Origin: Ecdyonurus torrentis
Lineage: Eukaryota > Arthropoda > Insecta > Ephemeroptera > Heptageniidae
Length of the DNA stretch: 64,000 bases
NCBI GenBank assembly: GCA_949318235.1
Contig: OX439134.1
Coordinates: 23,942,662 to 24,006,661, forward strand
Direction: 5' to 3'
The notes below the pieces were generated by a model, which saw only the letters and a list, made by a program, of their open reading frames with translations, made no database searches and was not told the origin of the DNA. This document shows, one piece after another, positions 44,178 through 58,868 of this stretch. How positions within the stretch are numbered: position 1 is the stretch's first letter; the number at the start of each line of letters is the position of its first letter. Both the position numbers and the translations under genes were made by a program.

Positions 44178-46053
44178 AATCAAGATGGTTGTCAGTGATG
44201 GTGTCACTTATCTACTACATACATAACTAAATTCAAGTTTATAGTCAGTGATGACGTCACTTATCTACTTCATACACTACTAAAGTCAAGTTGATAGTCA
44301 GAGATGACGTCACATATCTACTTCATACACTACTAAAGTTAAGATGTTAGTCAGTGATGACGTCACTTATCTACTTCATACACTACTAAAGTCAAATTGA
44401 TATTTAGTGATGACGTTGCATTTCTACTTCATACACTACTAAAGTCAAGTTGATAGTCCGTGATTGCGTCACTTATATACCTCATATAGTACCACTAAAG
44501 TCAAGTTGATAGTCAGTGATGACTTCACTTATCTTTTCCATATACTACTAAAGTCAAGTTAATAGTCAGTGATGACGTCAAATATCTATTTCATACTCTA
44601 CTAAAGTCAAGTTGAAAAACAATTATGACGTAACTTATCGACTTCATAAAATACTAACGTCAAGTTGACAGTCAGTGATGACGTCACATATCTGCTTCAT
44701 ATGCTACTAAATACTAGTTGATAGTTAGTGATAACGTCTCTTATCTACTTTATACACAACTAAAGTCAAGATGATATTCAGTGATAACGTCACATATCTA
44801 CTTCATACACAACTAAAGTCAAGTTGATAGTCAGCGATGACAACACTTATCTACTTCATACACTAATAAAGTCAAATTGATAGTCAGTGTTGACGTTGCA
44901 TTTCTACCTCATACACTACTAAAGTCAATTAATAGTCAGTGATGGCATCACTTATCCACTTCATAAAAAACTAAAGTTAAGATGATAGTCAGTGATAACG
45001 TCACATATCTACTTCATTCACAACTAAAGTCAAGTTGAGAGCGTCACTTATCTACTTCATACACTACTAAAGTCAAGTTGATAGTCAGTGATAACGTCAC
45101 ATATCTACTACGTAAACAACTAAAGTCAAGTTGATAGTCAGTGATAATGTCAATTGCCTACTTCATACAATACTATAGTCAAGTTGGTAGTCAGTAATGG
45201 CGTCAATTATCTACTTTATTAACTTCTAAAGTCTAGATGATAGTCAGTGTTGACGTCACTTATCTATTTCATACACTATTAAAGTCAAGTGTATAGTCAT
45301 TGAGGACGTTACTTATCTACTACAAACATATCATAAGTCAAGTTGATAGTCAGTGATGACGTCACTTATCTTCTTCATACACTACTTAAATCAAGTTGAT
45401 AGTCAGTGATGACGTCACTTTTCTACTTCATACACTACTAAAGTCAAATTGATATTCAGTGATGACGATGCATTTCTACTTCATATACTACTAAAGTCAA
45501 GTTGATAGTCAGTGATTGCGTCACTTATCTACTTCATATACCACTAAAGTCAAGTTGATAGTCAATGATGACTTCACTTATCTTTTCCATACACTACTAA
45601 AGTCAAGTTGATAGTCAGTGATGGCGTAACTTATCTCCTTCATAAACTACTAAAGTCAAGATGATAGTCAGTGATAACGTCATATATGGACTTTATATAC
45701 TACTAAAGTCAAGTTTAAAAACAATTATGACATAACTTATCGACTTCATATAATACTAAAGTCAAGTTGATAGTCAATGATAACGTCACATATCTGCTTC
45801 ATACGCTACTAAATACTAATTGATAGTTAGTGATAACGTCACTTATCTACTTTATACACAACTAAAGTCAAGATGATAGTTAGTGATGACGTCACATATC
45901 TACTTCATACACAACCAAAGTCAAGTTGATAGTCAGTGATAAAGTCACTTATCTACTTCATACAACACTAAAATCAATTTGGTAGTTAGTGATGGCGTCA
46001 CTTATCTACTTCATAAACTACTAAATCAAAATATTAGTCATTGATAGCGTCAC
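44178..46053. repeat. 53-bp satellite array (start of composite unit 3)
   Basis: Same 1,876-bp array as in units 1 and 2 with a few substitutions (for example GATAGTCAATGATGACTTC near 45558, shared only with unit 4). Confidence 0.95.
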
Positions 46054-49000
46054 GATTTTTGATGATATCTCAGAAACTAATAATGCTACAGACTTGCGGT
46101 TAGAAATAAAATGCATCTCTTTGAATTGTCTTATAAAAAGTTTATTACACTTTAGTCGCAAAAAATAAAACTTTTTCAGTTTTTAGAATTTAGTATTTTC
46201 TTACCGAAGTCTATAGCATTGTAGCCCATATAAAGAAAAAGTTTGTAACTCGAGTTCCAATTGATATAGAAAATTGATGATATCTCAGAAACTAATAATG
46301 CTACAGACTTACGGTTTGAACTGAAATGTATCACTTTGTAATGTCTTATGAAAAGTTTATTACACTTTAGTCGCAAAAAACAAAACTTTCTCAGTTTTTG
46401 AGAATTTTCGTATTTTCTTACCGAAATCTATAGCATTGTAGCCCAAATGAAGTAGAAAAAAGTTTGTAACTCGAGTTCTAATTAAGATGGAAAGTTGCGG
46501 TTTCGAAATAAAGTGATGCAAAACGCTCTATAGAACTAAATTCACCTCTAGAAACAAAATTGAGAAAAATAATTTTTCCAAAAAAATTGTGTTTTTCAGA
46601 TTCTGAAAACATGTTTTGATTATATCTCAGAAACTAATATTGCTACAGACTTACGGTTTGAACTGAAATGTATCACTTTGAAATGTCTTATGAAAAGTTT
46701 ATTACACTTTAGTCGCAAAAAATAAAACTTTCTCAGTATTTGAGAATTTTCGAATTTTCTTACCGAAGTCTATAGCATTGTAGCCCATATGAAGAAAAAA
46801 AAGTTTGTAACTCGAGTTCTAATTGAGATGGAAAGTTGTGGTTTTTGAAATAAAGTGATGCAAAACGCTCTTTAGTTTTAAATTCACCTCTAGAAACAAA
46901 ACTGAGAAAAATAATTTTTCAAATAAAAATTGTGTTTTTCAGATTCTGAAAACGATTTTTGATGATATCTCAGAAACTAATAATGCTACAGACTTACGGT
47001 TTGAACTGAAATGTATCACTTTGGTGCTTAGAAATCCCTCCCCTATACCTCAAATTCACTGGAAAAAACTTTCCCATATTGTTTTAACCTTCTTTCAGTA
47101 TTCTCCATCGGAACCTCGAAAGGAATGTTCCTAACTCTTACTACCGTAACTTCCTCTACTTCACGAATAGGAATAATCCATTTTTTACCCGACGGGTCAG
47201 TGAAATCATGTTCACCACAGAATTTTTCTTACTGCATTATTATATTTTTCTTCATTTAAAAACTTAATATAAGTTACCTGTTTTTCCGGATCTAATTGAA
47301 TACCTTCCATATCGCCCAGTGGAATTTTCACTTCATCAATAATCCACACGTGCAACACGGCAGGATTAGGTCTTGATCTTCCACATTTCGAGAAGTCGAG
47401 TTCAATGGTATTAACCCTAACACGCCCCATTTTGTGGGTAATGGGTAATACAATAAAGTTTTAATTGAGAGAACCAATATCACAAAGAAAAAAAAAACAC
47501 ACAAAAAGAGAGAGAAAAAAAACAACATAAAACAAGCTAGCGCTTATAGACCATACAATAGTTTGAGCCATGAGCAAAACGAAAATACGTGTGTTCTCGC
47601 CAAGCGACTTAACTCAACTCCTCTAGAAACAAAATTGAGAAAAAAAATTTTCAAAAAAAATGTGTCTTTCAGATTCTGAAAATGATTTTTGATGATATCT
47701 CAGAAACTAAAAATGCTACAGACTTACGGTTTGTACTGAAATATATCACTTTGAAATGTCTTATGAAAAGTTTACTACACTTTAGTCGCAAAAAATAAAA
47801 CTTTCTAAGTTTTTGAGAATTTTCGAATTTTTTTACCGAAGTCTATAGCATTGTAGCCCATATGAAGAAGAAAAAAGTTTGTAACTCGAGTTCTAATTGA
47901 GATGGAAAGTTGCGGTATTGAAATAAAGTGATGCAAAATGCTCTATAGTACTATATATACCTCTAGAAACAAAACTGAGAAAAATAATTTTTCCAAAAAA
48001 ATTGTGTTTTTTAGATTCTGAAAACGATTTTTGATGATATCTCAGAAACTAATAATGCTACAGACTTACGGTTTGAACTGAAATGTAGCACTTTGAAATG
48101 TCTTATGAAAAGTTTATTACACTTTAGTCGCAAAAAAAAAACTTTCTCAGTTTTTGAGAATTTTCGTATTTTCTTACCGGAGTCTATAGCATTGTAGCCC
48201 ATATGAAGAAGAAAAAAGTTTGTAACTCGAGTTCTAATTGATATGGAAAGTTGCGGTTTTGAAATAAAGTGATGCAAAACGCTCTATAGTACTATATTCA
48301 CCTCTAGAAACAAAATTGAGAAAAATAATTTTTCCAAAAAAATTGTGTTTTTCAGATTCTGAAATTTTTTTTTGATGATATCTCAATAACTAATATTGCT
48401 ACAGACTTACAGTTTGAACTGAAATGTATCACTTTGAAATGTCTTATGAAAAGTTTTTTACACTTTAGTCGCAAAAATAAAACTTTCTCAGTTTTTGAGA
48501 ATTTTCGTATTTTCTTACTGAAGTCTATAGCATTGTAGCCCATATGAAGAAAAAAAAAGTTTGTAACTTGAGTTCCAATTGAGATAGAAAGTTGCGGTTT
48601 TGAAATAAAGTGATGCAAAACATTCTATAGTACTAAATTCACTTCTAGAAACAAAATTGAGAGAAAATTTTTTTCCAAAAAAATTGTGTTTTTCAGATTC
48701 TGAAAACGATTTTTGATGATATCTCAGAAACTAATAATCGTACAGACTTACGGTTTAAACTAAAATGTATCACTTTAAAATGTCTTATGAAAAGTTTATT
48801 ACACTTTAGTCGCAAAAAATAAAACTTTCTCAGTTTTTGAGAATTTTCGTATTTTCTTACCGAAGTCTATAGCATTGTAGCCCATATGAAGAAAAAAAAA
48901 AGTTTGTAACTCGAGTTCTAATTGAGATGGAAAGTTGTGGTTTTGAAATAAAGTGATGCAAAACGCTCTATAGTTTTAAATAAACCTCTAGAAACAAAAC

Positions 49001-49632
49001 TGAGAAAAATAATTTAAAAAATTGTGTTTTTCAGATTCTGAAAACGATTTTTGATGATATCACAGAAACTAATAATGCTACAGACTTACGGTTTGAACTG
49101 AAATGAGCACTTTGAAATGTCTTATGAAAAGTTTATTACACTTTAGTCGCAAAAAATAAAACTTTCTCAGTTTTTGAGAATTTTTGTATTTTCTTACCGA
49201 AGTCTATAGCATTGTAGCCCATATGAATAAAAAAAAAAAGGTTGTAACTCGAGTTCTAATTGAGATGGAAAGTTGCGGTTTTGATATAAAGTGATGCAAA
49301 ACGCTCTATAGTACTAAATTAACCTCTTGAAACAAAATTGAGAAAAAAAAATTCGAAAAAAATTGTGTTATTCAGGTCTAAAAACGATTTTTTATGATAT
49401 CTCAGAAACTAATAATGCTACAGACTTACGGTTTGAATTAAAATGTATCACTTTAAAATGTCTTATGAAAAGTTTATTATACTTTAATAGCAAAAAAAAA
49501 AAATTCTTAGTTTTTGAGAATTTTAGTATTTTCTTACCGAAGTCTATAGCATTGTAGCCCAAATGAAGAAAAAAAATATGTAACTCGAGTCCTAATTGCC
49601 ATGGAAAGTTGCGATTTTGAAATAAAGTGATG
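46054..49632. repeat. ~343-bp satellite with gag-like insert (end of composite unit 3)
   Basis: Matches the 343-bp part of units 1-2 at both ends but is 1,414 bp longer, because it contains the gag-like segment (47024-47620) and extra monomers. The shared sequence resumes at the AATAATCGTACAGAC monomer near 48735. Confidence 0.93.
47024..47620 (-). pseudogene. Retroelement gag-like ORF1 fragment (copy 2 of 3)
   Basis: Near-identical to copy 1, with the same borders in the satellite and the same frameshift; the 72-codon frame lies at 47430-47212. Reads GTGTTCTCGCC near 47591, as copy 3 does. It was spread by satellite amplification rather than by new insertions. Confidence 0.65.
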
Positions 49633-51508
49633 AATCAAGATGGTTGTCAGTGATGGTGTCACTTATCTACTACATACATAACTAAATTCAAGTTTATAGT
49701 CAGTGATGACGTCACTTATCTACTTCATACACTACTAAAGTCAAGTTGATAGTCAGAGATGACGTCACATATCTACTTCATACACTACTAAAGTTAAGAT
49801 GTTAGTCAGTGATGACGTCACTTATCTACTTCATACACTACTAAAGTCAAATTGATATTTAGTGATGACGTTGCATTTCTACTTCATACACTACTAAAGT
49901 CAAGTTGATAGTCCGTGATTGCGTCACTTATATACCTCATATAGTACCACTAAAGTCAAGTTGATAGTCAGTGATGACTTCACTTATCTTTTCCATATAC
50001 TACTAAAGTCAAGTTAATAGTCAGTGATGACGTCAAATATCTATTTCATACTCTACTAAAGTCAAGTTGAAAAACAATTATGACGTAACTTATCGACTTC
50101 ATAAAATACTAACGTCAAGTTGACAGTCAGTGATGACGTCACATATCTGCTTCATATGCTACTAAATACTAGTTGATAGTTAGTGATAACGTCTCTTATC
50201 TACTTTATACACAACTAAAGTCAAGATGATATTCAGTGATAACGTCACATATCTACTTCATACACAACTAAAGTCAAGTTGATAGTCAGCGATGACAACA
50301 CTTATCTACTTCATACACTAATAAAGTCAAATTGATAGTCAGTGTTGACGTTGCATTTCTACCTCATACACTACTAAAGTCAATTAATAGTCAGTGATGG
50401 CATCACTTATCCACTTCATAAAAAACTAAAGTTAAGATGATAGTCAGTGATAACGTCACATATCTACTTCATTCACAACTAAAGTCAAGTTGAGAGCGTC
50501 ACTTATCTACTTCATACACTACTAAAGTCAAGTTGATAGTCAGTGATAACGTCACATATCTACTACGTAACCAACTAAAGTCAAGTTGATAGTCAGTGAT
50601 AATGTCAATTGCCTACTTCATACAATACTATAGTCAAGTTGGTAGTCAGTAATGGCGTCAATTATCTACTTTATTAACTTCTAAAGTCTAGATGATAGTC
50701 AGTGTTGACGTCACTTATCTATTTCATACACTATTAAAGTCAAGTGTATAGTCATTGAGGACGTTACTTATCTACTACAAACATATCATAAGTCAAGTTG
50801 ATAGTCAGTGATGACGTCACTTATCTTCTTCATACACTACTTAAATCAAGTTGATAGTCAGTGATGACGTCACTTTTCTACTTCATACACTACTAAAGTC
50901 AAATTGATATTCAGTGATGACGATGCATTTCTACTTCATATACTACTAAAGTCAAGTTGATAGTCAGTGATTGCGTCACTTATCTACTTCATATACCACT
51001 AAAGTCAAGTTGATAGTCAATGATGACTTCACTTATCTTTTCCATACACTACTAAAGTCAAGTTGATAGTCAGTGATGGCGTAACTTATCTCCTTCATAA
51101 ACTACTAAAGTCAAGATGATAGTCAGTGATAACGTCATATATGGACTTTATATACTGCTAAAGTCAAGTTTAAAAACAATTATGACATAACTTATCGACT
51201 TCATATAATACTAAAGTCAAGTTGATATTCAATGATGACGTCACATATCTGCTTCATACGCTACTAAATACTAATTGATAGTTAGTGATAACGTCACTTA
51301 TCTACTTTATACACAACTAAAGTCAAGATGATAGTTAGTGATGACGTCACATATCTACTTCATACACAACCAAAGTCAAGTTGATAGTCAGTGATAAAGT
51401 CACTTATCTACTTCATACAACACTAAAATCAATTTGGTAGTTAGTGATGGCGTCACTTATCTACTTCATAAACTACTAAATCAAAATATTAGTCATTGAT
51501 AGCGTCAC
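49633..51508. repeat. 53-bp satellite array (start of composite unit 4)
   Basis: Near-identical to 44178-46053 at an offset of 5,455 bp, with a few changes such as TACTGCTAAAG near 51157. Confidence 0.95.
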
Positions 51509-54500
51509 GATTTTTGATGATATCTCAGAAACTAATAATGCTACAGACTTGCGGTTAGAAATAAAATGCATCTCTTTGAATTGTCTTATAAAAAGTTTAT
51601 TACACTTTAGTCGCAAAAAATAAAACTTTTTCAGTTTTTAGAATTTAGTATTTTCTTACCGAAGTCTATAGCATTGTAGCCCATATAAAGAAAAAGTTTG
51701 TAACTCGAGTTCCAATTGAGATAGAAAATTGATGATATCTCAGAAACTAATAATGCTACAGACTTACGGTTTGAACTGAAATGTATCACTTTGTAATGTC
51801 TTATGAAAAGTTTATTACACTTTAGTCGCAAAAAACAAAACTTTCTCAGTTTTTGAGAATTTTCGTATTTTCTTACCGAAGTCTATAGCATTGTAGCCCA
51901 AATGAAGTAGAAAAAAGTTTGTAACTCGAGTTCTAATTAAGATGGAAAGTTGCGGTTTCGAAATAAAGTGATGCAAAACGCTCTATAGAACTAAATTCAC
52001 CTCTAGAAACAAAATTGAGAAAAATAATTTTTCCAAAAAAATTGTGTTTTTCAGATTCTGAAAACATGTTTTGATTATATCTCAGAAACTAATATTGCTA
52101 CAGACTTACGGTTTGAACTGAAATGTATCACTTTGAAATGTCTTATGAAAAGTTTATTACACTTTAGTCGCAAAAAATAAAACTTTCTCAGTATTTGAGA
52201 ATTTTCGAATTTTCTTACCGAAGTCTATAGCATTGTAGCCCATATGAAGAAAAAAAAGTTTGTAACTCGAGTTCTAATTGAGATGGAAAGTTGTGGTTTT
52301 GAAATAAAGTGATGCAAAACGCTCTATAGTTTTAAATTCACCTCTAGAAACAAAACTGAGAAAAATAATTTTTCAAATAAAAATTGTGTTTTTCAGATTC
52401 TGAAAACGATTTTTGATGATATCTCAGAAACTAATAATGCTACAGACTTACGGTTTGAACTGAAATGTATCACTTTGGTGCTTTGAAATCCCTCCCCTAT
52501 ACCTCAAATTCACTGGAAAAAACTTTCCCATATTGTTTTAACCTTCTTTCAGTATTCTCCATCGGAACCTCGAAAGGAATGTTCCTAACTCTTACTACCG
52601 TAACTTCCTCTACTTCACGAATAGGAATAATCCATTTTTTACCCGACGGGTCAGTGAAATCATGTTCACCACAGAATTTTTCTTACTGCATTATTATATT
52701 TTTCTTCATTTAAAAACTTAATATAAGTTACCTGTCTTTCCGGATCTAATTGAATACCTTCCATATCGCCCAGTGGAATTTTCACTTCATCAATAATCCA
52801 CACGTGCAACACGGCAGGATTAGGTCTTGATCTTCCACATTTCGAGAAGTCGAGTTCAATGGTATTAACCCTAACACGCCCCATTTTGTGGGTAATGGGT
52901 AATACAATAAAGTTTTAATTGAGAGAACCAATATCACAAAGAAAAAAAAAACACACAAAAAGAGAGAGAAAAAAAACAACATAAAACAAGCTAGCGCTTA
53001 TAGACCATACAATAGTTTGAGCCATGAGCAAAACGAAAATACGTGTGTTCTCGCCAAGCGACTTAACTCAACTCCTCTAGAAACAAAATTGAGAAAAAAA
53101 ATTTTCAAAAAAAATGTGTCTTTCAGATTCTGAAAATGATTTTTGATGATATCTCAGAAACTAAAAATGCTACAGACTTACGGTTTGTACTGAAATATAT
53201 CACTTTGAAATGTCTTATGAAAAGTTTACTACACTTTAGTCGCAAAAAATAAAACTTTCTAAGTTTTTGAGAATTTTCGAATTTTTTTACCGAAGTCTAT
53301 AGCATTGTAGCCCATATGAAGAAGAAAAAAGTTTGTAACTCGAGTTCTAATTGAGATGGAAAGTTGCGGTATTGAAATAAAGTGATGCAAAATGCTCTAT
53401 AGTACTATATATACCTCTAGAAACAAAACTGAGAAAAATAATTTTTCCAAAAAAATTGTGTTTTTTAGATTCTGAAAACGATTTTTGATGATATCTCAGA
53501 AACTAATAATGCTACAGACTTACGGTTTGAACTGAAATGTAGCACTTTGAAATGTCTTATGAAAAGTTTATTACACTTTAGTCGCAAAAAAAAAAACTTT
53601 CTCAGTTTTTGAGAATTTTCGTATTTTCTTACCGGAGTCTATAGCATTGTAGCCCATATGAAGAAGAAAAAAGTTTGTAACTCGAGTTCTAATTGATATG
53701 GAAAGTTGCGGTTTTGAAATAAAGTGATGCAAAACGCTCTATAGTACTATATTCACCTCTAGAAACAAAATTGAGAAAAATAATTTTTCCAAAAAAATTG
53801 TGTTTTTCAGATTCTGAAATTTTTTTTTGATGATATCTCAATAACTAATATTGCTACAGACTTACAGTTTGAACTGAAATGTATCACTTTGAAATGTCTT
53901 ATGAAAAGTTTTTTACACTTTAGTCGCAAAAATAAAACTTTCTCAGTTTTTAAGAATTTTCGTATTTTCTTACTGAAGTCTATAGCATTGTAGCCCATAT
54001 GAAGAAAAAAAAAGTTTGTAACTTGAGTTCCAATTGAGATAGAAAGTTGCGGTTTTGAAATAAAGTGATGCAAAACATTCTATAGTACTAAATTCACTTC
54101 TAGAAACAAAATTGAGAGAAAATTTTTTTCCAAAAAAATTGTGTTTTTCAGATTCTGAAAACGATTTTTGATGATATCTCAGAAACTAATAATCGAACAG
54201 ACTTACGGTTTAAACTAAAATGTATCACTTTAAAATGTCTTATGAAAAGTTTATTTCACTTTAGTCGCAAAAAATAAAACTTTCTCAGTTTTTGAGAATT
54301 TTCGTATTTTCTTACCGAAGTCTATAGCATTGTAGCCCATATGAAGAAAAAAAAAAGTTTGTAACTCGAGTTCTAATTGAGATGGAAAGTTGTGGTTTTG
54401 AAATAAAGTGATGCAAAACGCTCTATAGTTTTAAATAAACCTCTAGAAACAAAACTGAGAAAAATAATTTAAAAAATTGTGTTTTTCAGATTCTGAAAAC

Positions 54501-55167
54501 GATTTTTGATGATATCACAGAAACTAATAATGCTACAGACTTACGGTTTGAACTGAAATGAGCACTTTGAAATGTCTTATGAAAAGTTTATTACACTTTA
54601 GTCGCAAAAAATAAAACTTTCTCAGTTTTTGAGAATTTTTGTATTTTCTTACCGAAGTCTATAGCATTGTAGCCCATATGAATAAAAAAAAAAAGGTTGT
54701 AACTCGAGTTCTAATTGAGATGGAAAGTTGCGGTTCTGATATAAAGTGATGCAAAACGCTCTATAGTACTAAATTAACCTCTTGAAACAAAATTGAGAAA
54801 AAAAAATTCGAAAAAAATTGTGTTATTCAGGTGTAAAAACGTTTTTTTATGATATCTCAGAAACTAATAATGCTACAGACTTACGGTTTGAATTAAAATG
54901 TATCACTTTAAAATGTCTTATGAAAAGTTTATTATACTTTAATAGCAAAAAAAAAAATTCTTAGTTTTTGAGAATTTTAGTATTTTCTTACCGAAGTCTA
55001 TAGCATTGTAGCCCAAATGAAGAAAAAAAATATGTAACTCGAGTCCTAATTGCCATGGAAAGTTGCGATTTTGAAATAAAGTGATGCAAAACGCTCTATA
55101 GTACTAAATTAACCTCTAGAAAGAAAATTGAGAAAAATAATTTTTCCAAAAAAAATGTGTTTTTCAA
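51509..55167. repeat. ~343-bp satellite with gag-like insert (end of composite unit 4)
   Basis: Near-identical to 46054-49632. At about 55087, where the earlier units pass into a 53-bp array, this copy instead continues with GTGATGCAAAACGCTCTATA, so the run of composite units ends here. It is then cut by the LINE-like fragment. Confidence 0.93.
52478..53074 (-). pseudogene. Retroelement gag-like ORF1 fragment (copy 3 of 3)
   Basis: Same segment as copies 1 and 2; the 72-codon frame lies at 52884-52666 with the same frameshift after it. Differs from copy 2 at very few bases (for example CTGTCTTTCC versus CTGTTTTTCC). Confidence 0.65.
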
Positions 55168-55477
55168 AATTCAAAAATTCAAAATTCAAAATTCTTTTAT
55201 TTCCATTCTCCTTACAATCAAATATGCAATAAAAGTTACAATTGTTGAAGGTTTTACATGGAATTGTCAACTTACATACTAGTAGGTAATATATACAGTG
55301 ATGCTGTGTGTACAGCATATAAAATTAAAACATATTTTATTCAAGTTAAATATATACATGAATGTATAATTATTTAATAATTTTTATTGTCGTAGAACTC
55401 ATTTAAACTATAGAAACATTTATCAAGTAGATAGCATTTCAATAGCCGAGAGAATATGAAATAAGAAATATGAATAT
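55168..55477 (-). mobile_element. 3' end of a LINE-like retroelement, 5'-truncated
   Basis: About 310 bp unlike the satellites. Read on the minus strand, it ends with GGAAATAAAAGAATTTTGAA followed by tandem TTTTGAA repeats, the kind of short tail repeat found at 3' ends of some insect non-LTR elements. No reading frame of note (a 69-codon frame at 55318-55109 crosses the border into satellite). The flanking satellite is not continuous across it, so no clean target duplication is visible. Family unknown. Confidence 0.5.
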
Positions 55478-56118
55478 GAAAAGTTTATTACACTTTAGTC
55501 GCAAAAAATAAAACTTTCTCAGTTTTTGAGAATTTTCGTATTTTCTTACCGAAGTCTATAGCATTGTAGCCCATATGAAGTAGAAAAAAGTTTGTAACTC
55601 GAGTTCTATATGAGATGGAAAGTTGCGGTTATGAAATAAAGTGATGCAAAACGCTCTATAGTACTAAATTCACCTCTAGAAACAAAATTGAGAAAAATAA
55701 TTTTTCAAAAAAAAATTGTGTTTTTCAAATTCAGAAAACGATTTTTGATGATATATCAGAAACTAATAATGCTACAGACTTACGGTTAGAACTGAAATGT
55801 ATCACTTTGAAATGTCTTATGAAAAGTTTTTAACACTTTAGTCGCAAAAAATAAAACTTTCTCAGTTTTTGAGAATTTTCGTATATTCTTACCGAATTCT
55901 ATAGCATTGTAGCTCATATGAAGAAGAAAAAAGTTTGTAACTCGAGTTCTAATTTAGATGGAAAGTTGCGGTTTTGAAATAAAGTGATGCAAAACGCTCT
56001 ATAGTACTAAATTCACCTCTAGAAACAAAATTGAAAAAAATAATTTTTAAAAAAAAATTGTGTTTTTCAGATTCTGAAAACGAATTTTGATGATATCTCA
56101 GAAACTAAATAATGCTAC
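55478..56118. repeat. ~343-bp satellite
   Basis: Roughly two monomers after the LINE-like fragment. Ends inside AATAATGCTACA, where a 53-bp array begins at a junction different from the one at 9500 but shared with 61396. Confidence 0.92.
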
Positions 56119-58718
56119 ATACACTACTAAAGTCATGTTAATAGTCAGTGATGACGTCACATATCTACTACGTAAACAAATAAAGTCAAGTTGATAGTCA
56201 TTGATGACGTCACTTATCTACTGCTTCAATACTAAACTCAAGATGGAAGTCAGTGATGGCGTCACTTATCTACTACATACATAACTAAAGTTAAGTTCAT
56301 AGTCAGTTTATGACGTCACTTATCTACTTCATACACTACTAAAGTCAAGTTAATAAACTGTTATGACGTCACTTCTCTACTTCATACACAACTAAAGTCA
56401 AGTTGAAAAATAATTATGACGTAGCTTATCGACGTCATTAAATACTAAAGTCAAGTTGATAGTCAGTGATGATGTCACTTATCTACTTCATTCACTACAA
56501 AAGTCAAGATGAAATTTAGTAATAACGCCACTTATGTACTCCACACAGAACTAAAGTCAATTTGATAATCAGTGATGACGTCACTTATCTACTTCATACA
56601 CTCCTAAAGTCAAGTTAATAGTCAGTGATGACGTCACATATCTACTACAAATACAACTAAAGTCAGGTTGATAGTCAGTGATGACGTCACTTATCTACTT
56701 CATCAATACAAAAAAAAAGTTGGAAGTCAGTGATGGCGTCACTTAACTACTACACACATAACTAAAGTCAAGATGATAGTCAGTGATGACGTCACATATC
56801 TACTACATATACAACTAAAGTCAGGTTGATAGTCAGTGATGACGTCACTTATCTACTTCATCAATACAAAAAAAAAGTTGGAAGTCAGTGATGGCGTCAC
56901 TTAACTACTACACACATAACTAAAGTCAAGATGATAGTCAGTGATGACGTCACATATATGCTTCATACACTACTCAAGACAAGTTGATAGTCAGTGATGA
57001 CGTCACTTATCTACTTTATACACAACTAAAGTCTAGATGATAGTCAGTGATGAAGTCACATTTCTACTTAATAAACAACTAAAGTCAAGATAATAGTCAG
57101 TGATCACGTCACTTATCTACTCAATACACTACTAAAGTCAAGTTGATAGTCACTGTTGACGTCACTTATCTATATCATTCACCACAAAAGTCAAGATGAT
57201 ATTTTGTAATAACGTCACTTATCTTCTTCATACACAACTAAAGTCAAGTTGATAATCAGTGATGACGTCACTTCTCTACTTCATTTACTACTAAAGTCAA
57301 GTTGATAGTCAGAGATGACGTCACATATTTACTACGTAAACAACTTAAGTCAAGTTGATAGTCAGTGATGACTTCACTTATCTACTTCATCAATACTAAA
57401 ATCGAGATGGAAGTCAGTGATGGCGTCACTTATCTACTACATACAAAACTAAAGTCAAGTTGATAGTCAGTAATGACATCAGTTATCTACTTCATACACT
57501 ACTAATGTCAAGTTGATAAACAGTTATGACATCCATTCTCTACTTCATACACAACTAAAGTCAAGTTGAAAAACAATTATGACGTAACTTATCGACTTCA
57601 TTAAATACTAAAGTCAAGTTGATAGTCAGTGATGACGTCACATATATGCTTCATACACTACTAAGGACAAGTTATTAGTCAGTAATGACGTCACTTATCT
57701 ACTCTACACACTACTAAAGTCAAGTTGATTGTCAGTGATGACGTCACTTATCTACTTCATACACTACAAAAGTCAAGATGAAATTTAGTAATAACGTCAC
57801 TTATCTACTTCATACACAACTAAAGTCAAGTTGATAATAAGTGATGACGTCACTTATCTACTTCATACACTCCTAAAGTCAAGTTGATAGTCAAAGATGA
57901 CGTCACATATCTACTACGTCACACATCTACTTCATACACAACTAAAGTCTAGTTGATAATCAGCGATGACGTCACTTATCTACTTTATACACTCCTAAAG
58001 TCAAGTTGATAGTCAGTGATGACGTCACTTATCTACTTCATCAATAATAAAATAAAGTCGGAAGTCAGTGATGGCGTCACTTATCTACTACTTACATAAC
58101 TTAAGTCAAGTTGATAGTCAGTGATGACGTCACATATCTACTTCATACACTACTAAAGTCAAATGATAGTCAGTGATGACGTCACATATCTACTTCATAC
58201 ACTACTAAAGACAAATTAAAAGTAAGTGATGACGTCACTTATCTACTTCATACAGAACTAAACTCAAATTGATAGTCAGTGATGAAGTCTTTTTTCTACT
58301 TTATACACTACTAAAGTCAAATTGATATTCAGTGATGACGATGCATTTCTACTTTATATACTACTAAAGTCAAGTTGGTAGTGATTGCGTCACTTATCTA
58401 CTTTATATACCACTTAAGTCAAGTTGATAGTAAGTTATGACTTCACTTATCTTTTCCATACACTACTAAAGTCAAGTTGGTAGTCAGTGATGGCGTAACT
58501 TATCTCCTTTATAAACTACTAAAGTCAAGATGATAGTCAGTGATAACGTCATATATGGACTTCATACACTACTAAAGTCAAGTTTAAAAACATTTATGAC
58601 ATAACTTATCGACTTCATATAATACTAAAGTCAAGTTGATAGTCAGTGTTGACGTCACATATCTGCTTCATAAGCTACTAAATACTAGTTAATAGTTAGT
58701 GATAATGTCACTTATCTA
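56119..58718. repeat. 53-bp satellite array, more homogeneous variant
   Basis: About 49 units, with the highest density of intact GATGACGTCAC in the window. Contains a local duplication of ~155 bp (CATCAATACAAAAAAAAAGT at about 56701 and 56857). Ends at the TA where the mariner element is inserted. Confidence 0.95.
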
Positions 58719-58868
58719 CAGGGTGTCCATAAAGTCTCTGAGGGTGTTTAGACGTTAATAAAACACATAAGACTCAACGTAAATTAAACTTTTTATATAT
58801 CAAATTAAAGCTTGAATTATGACAATTTCGAAAATGAAAACATAAATGAAATCACATGATTAATAATC

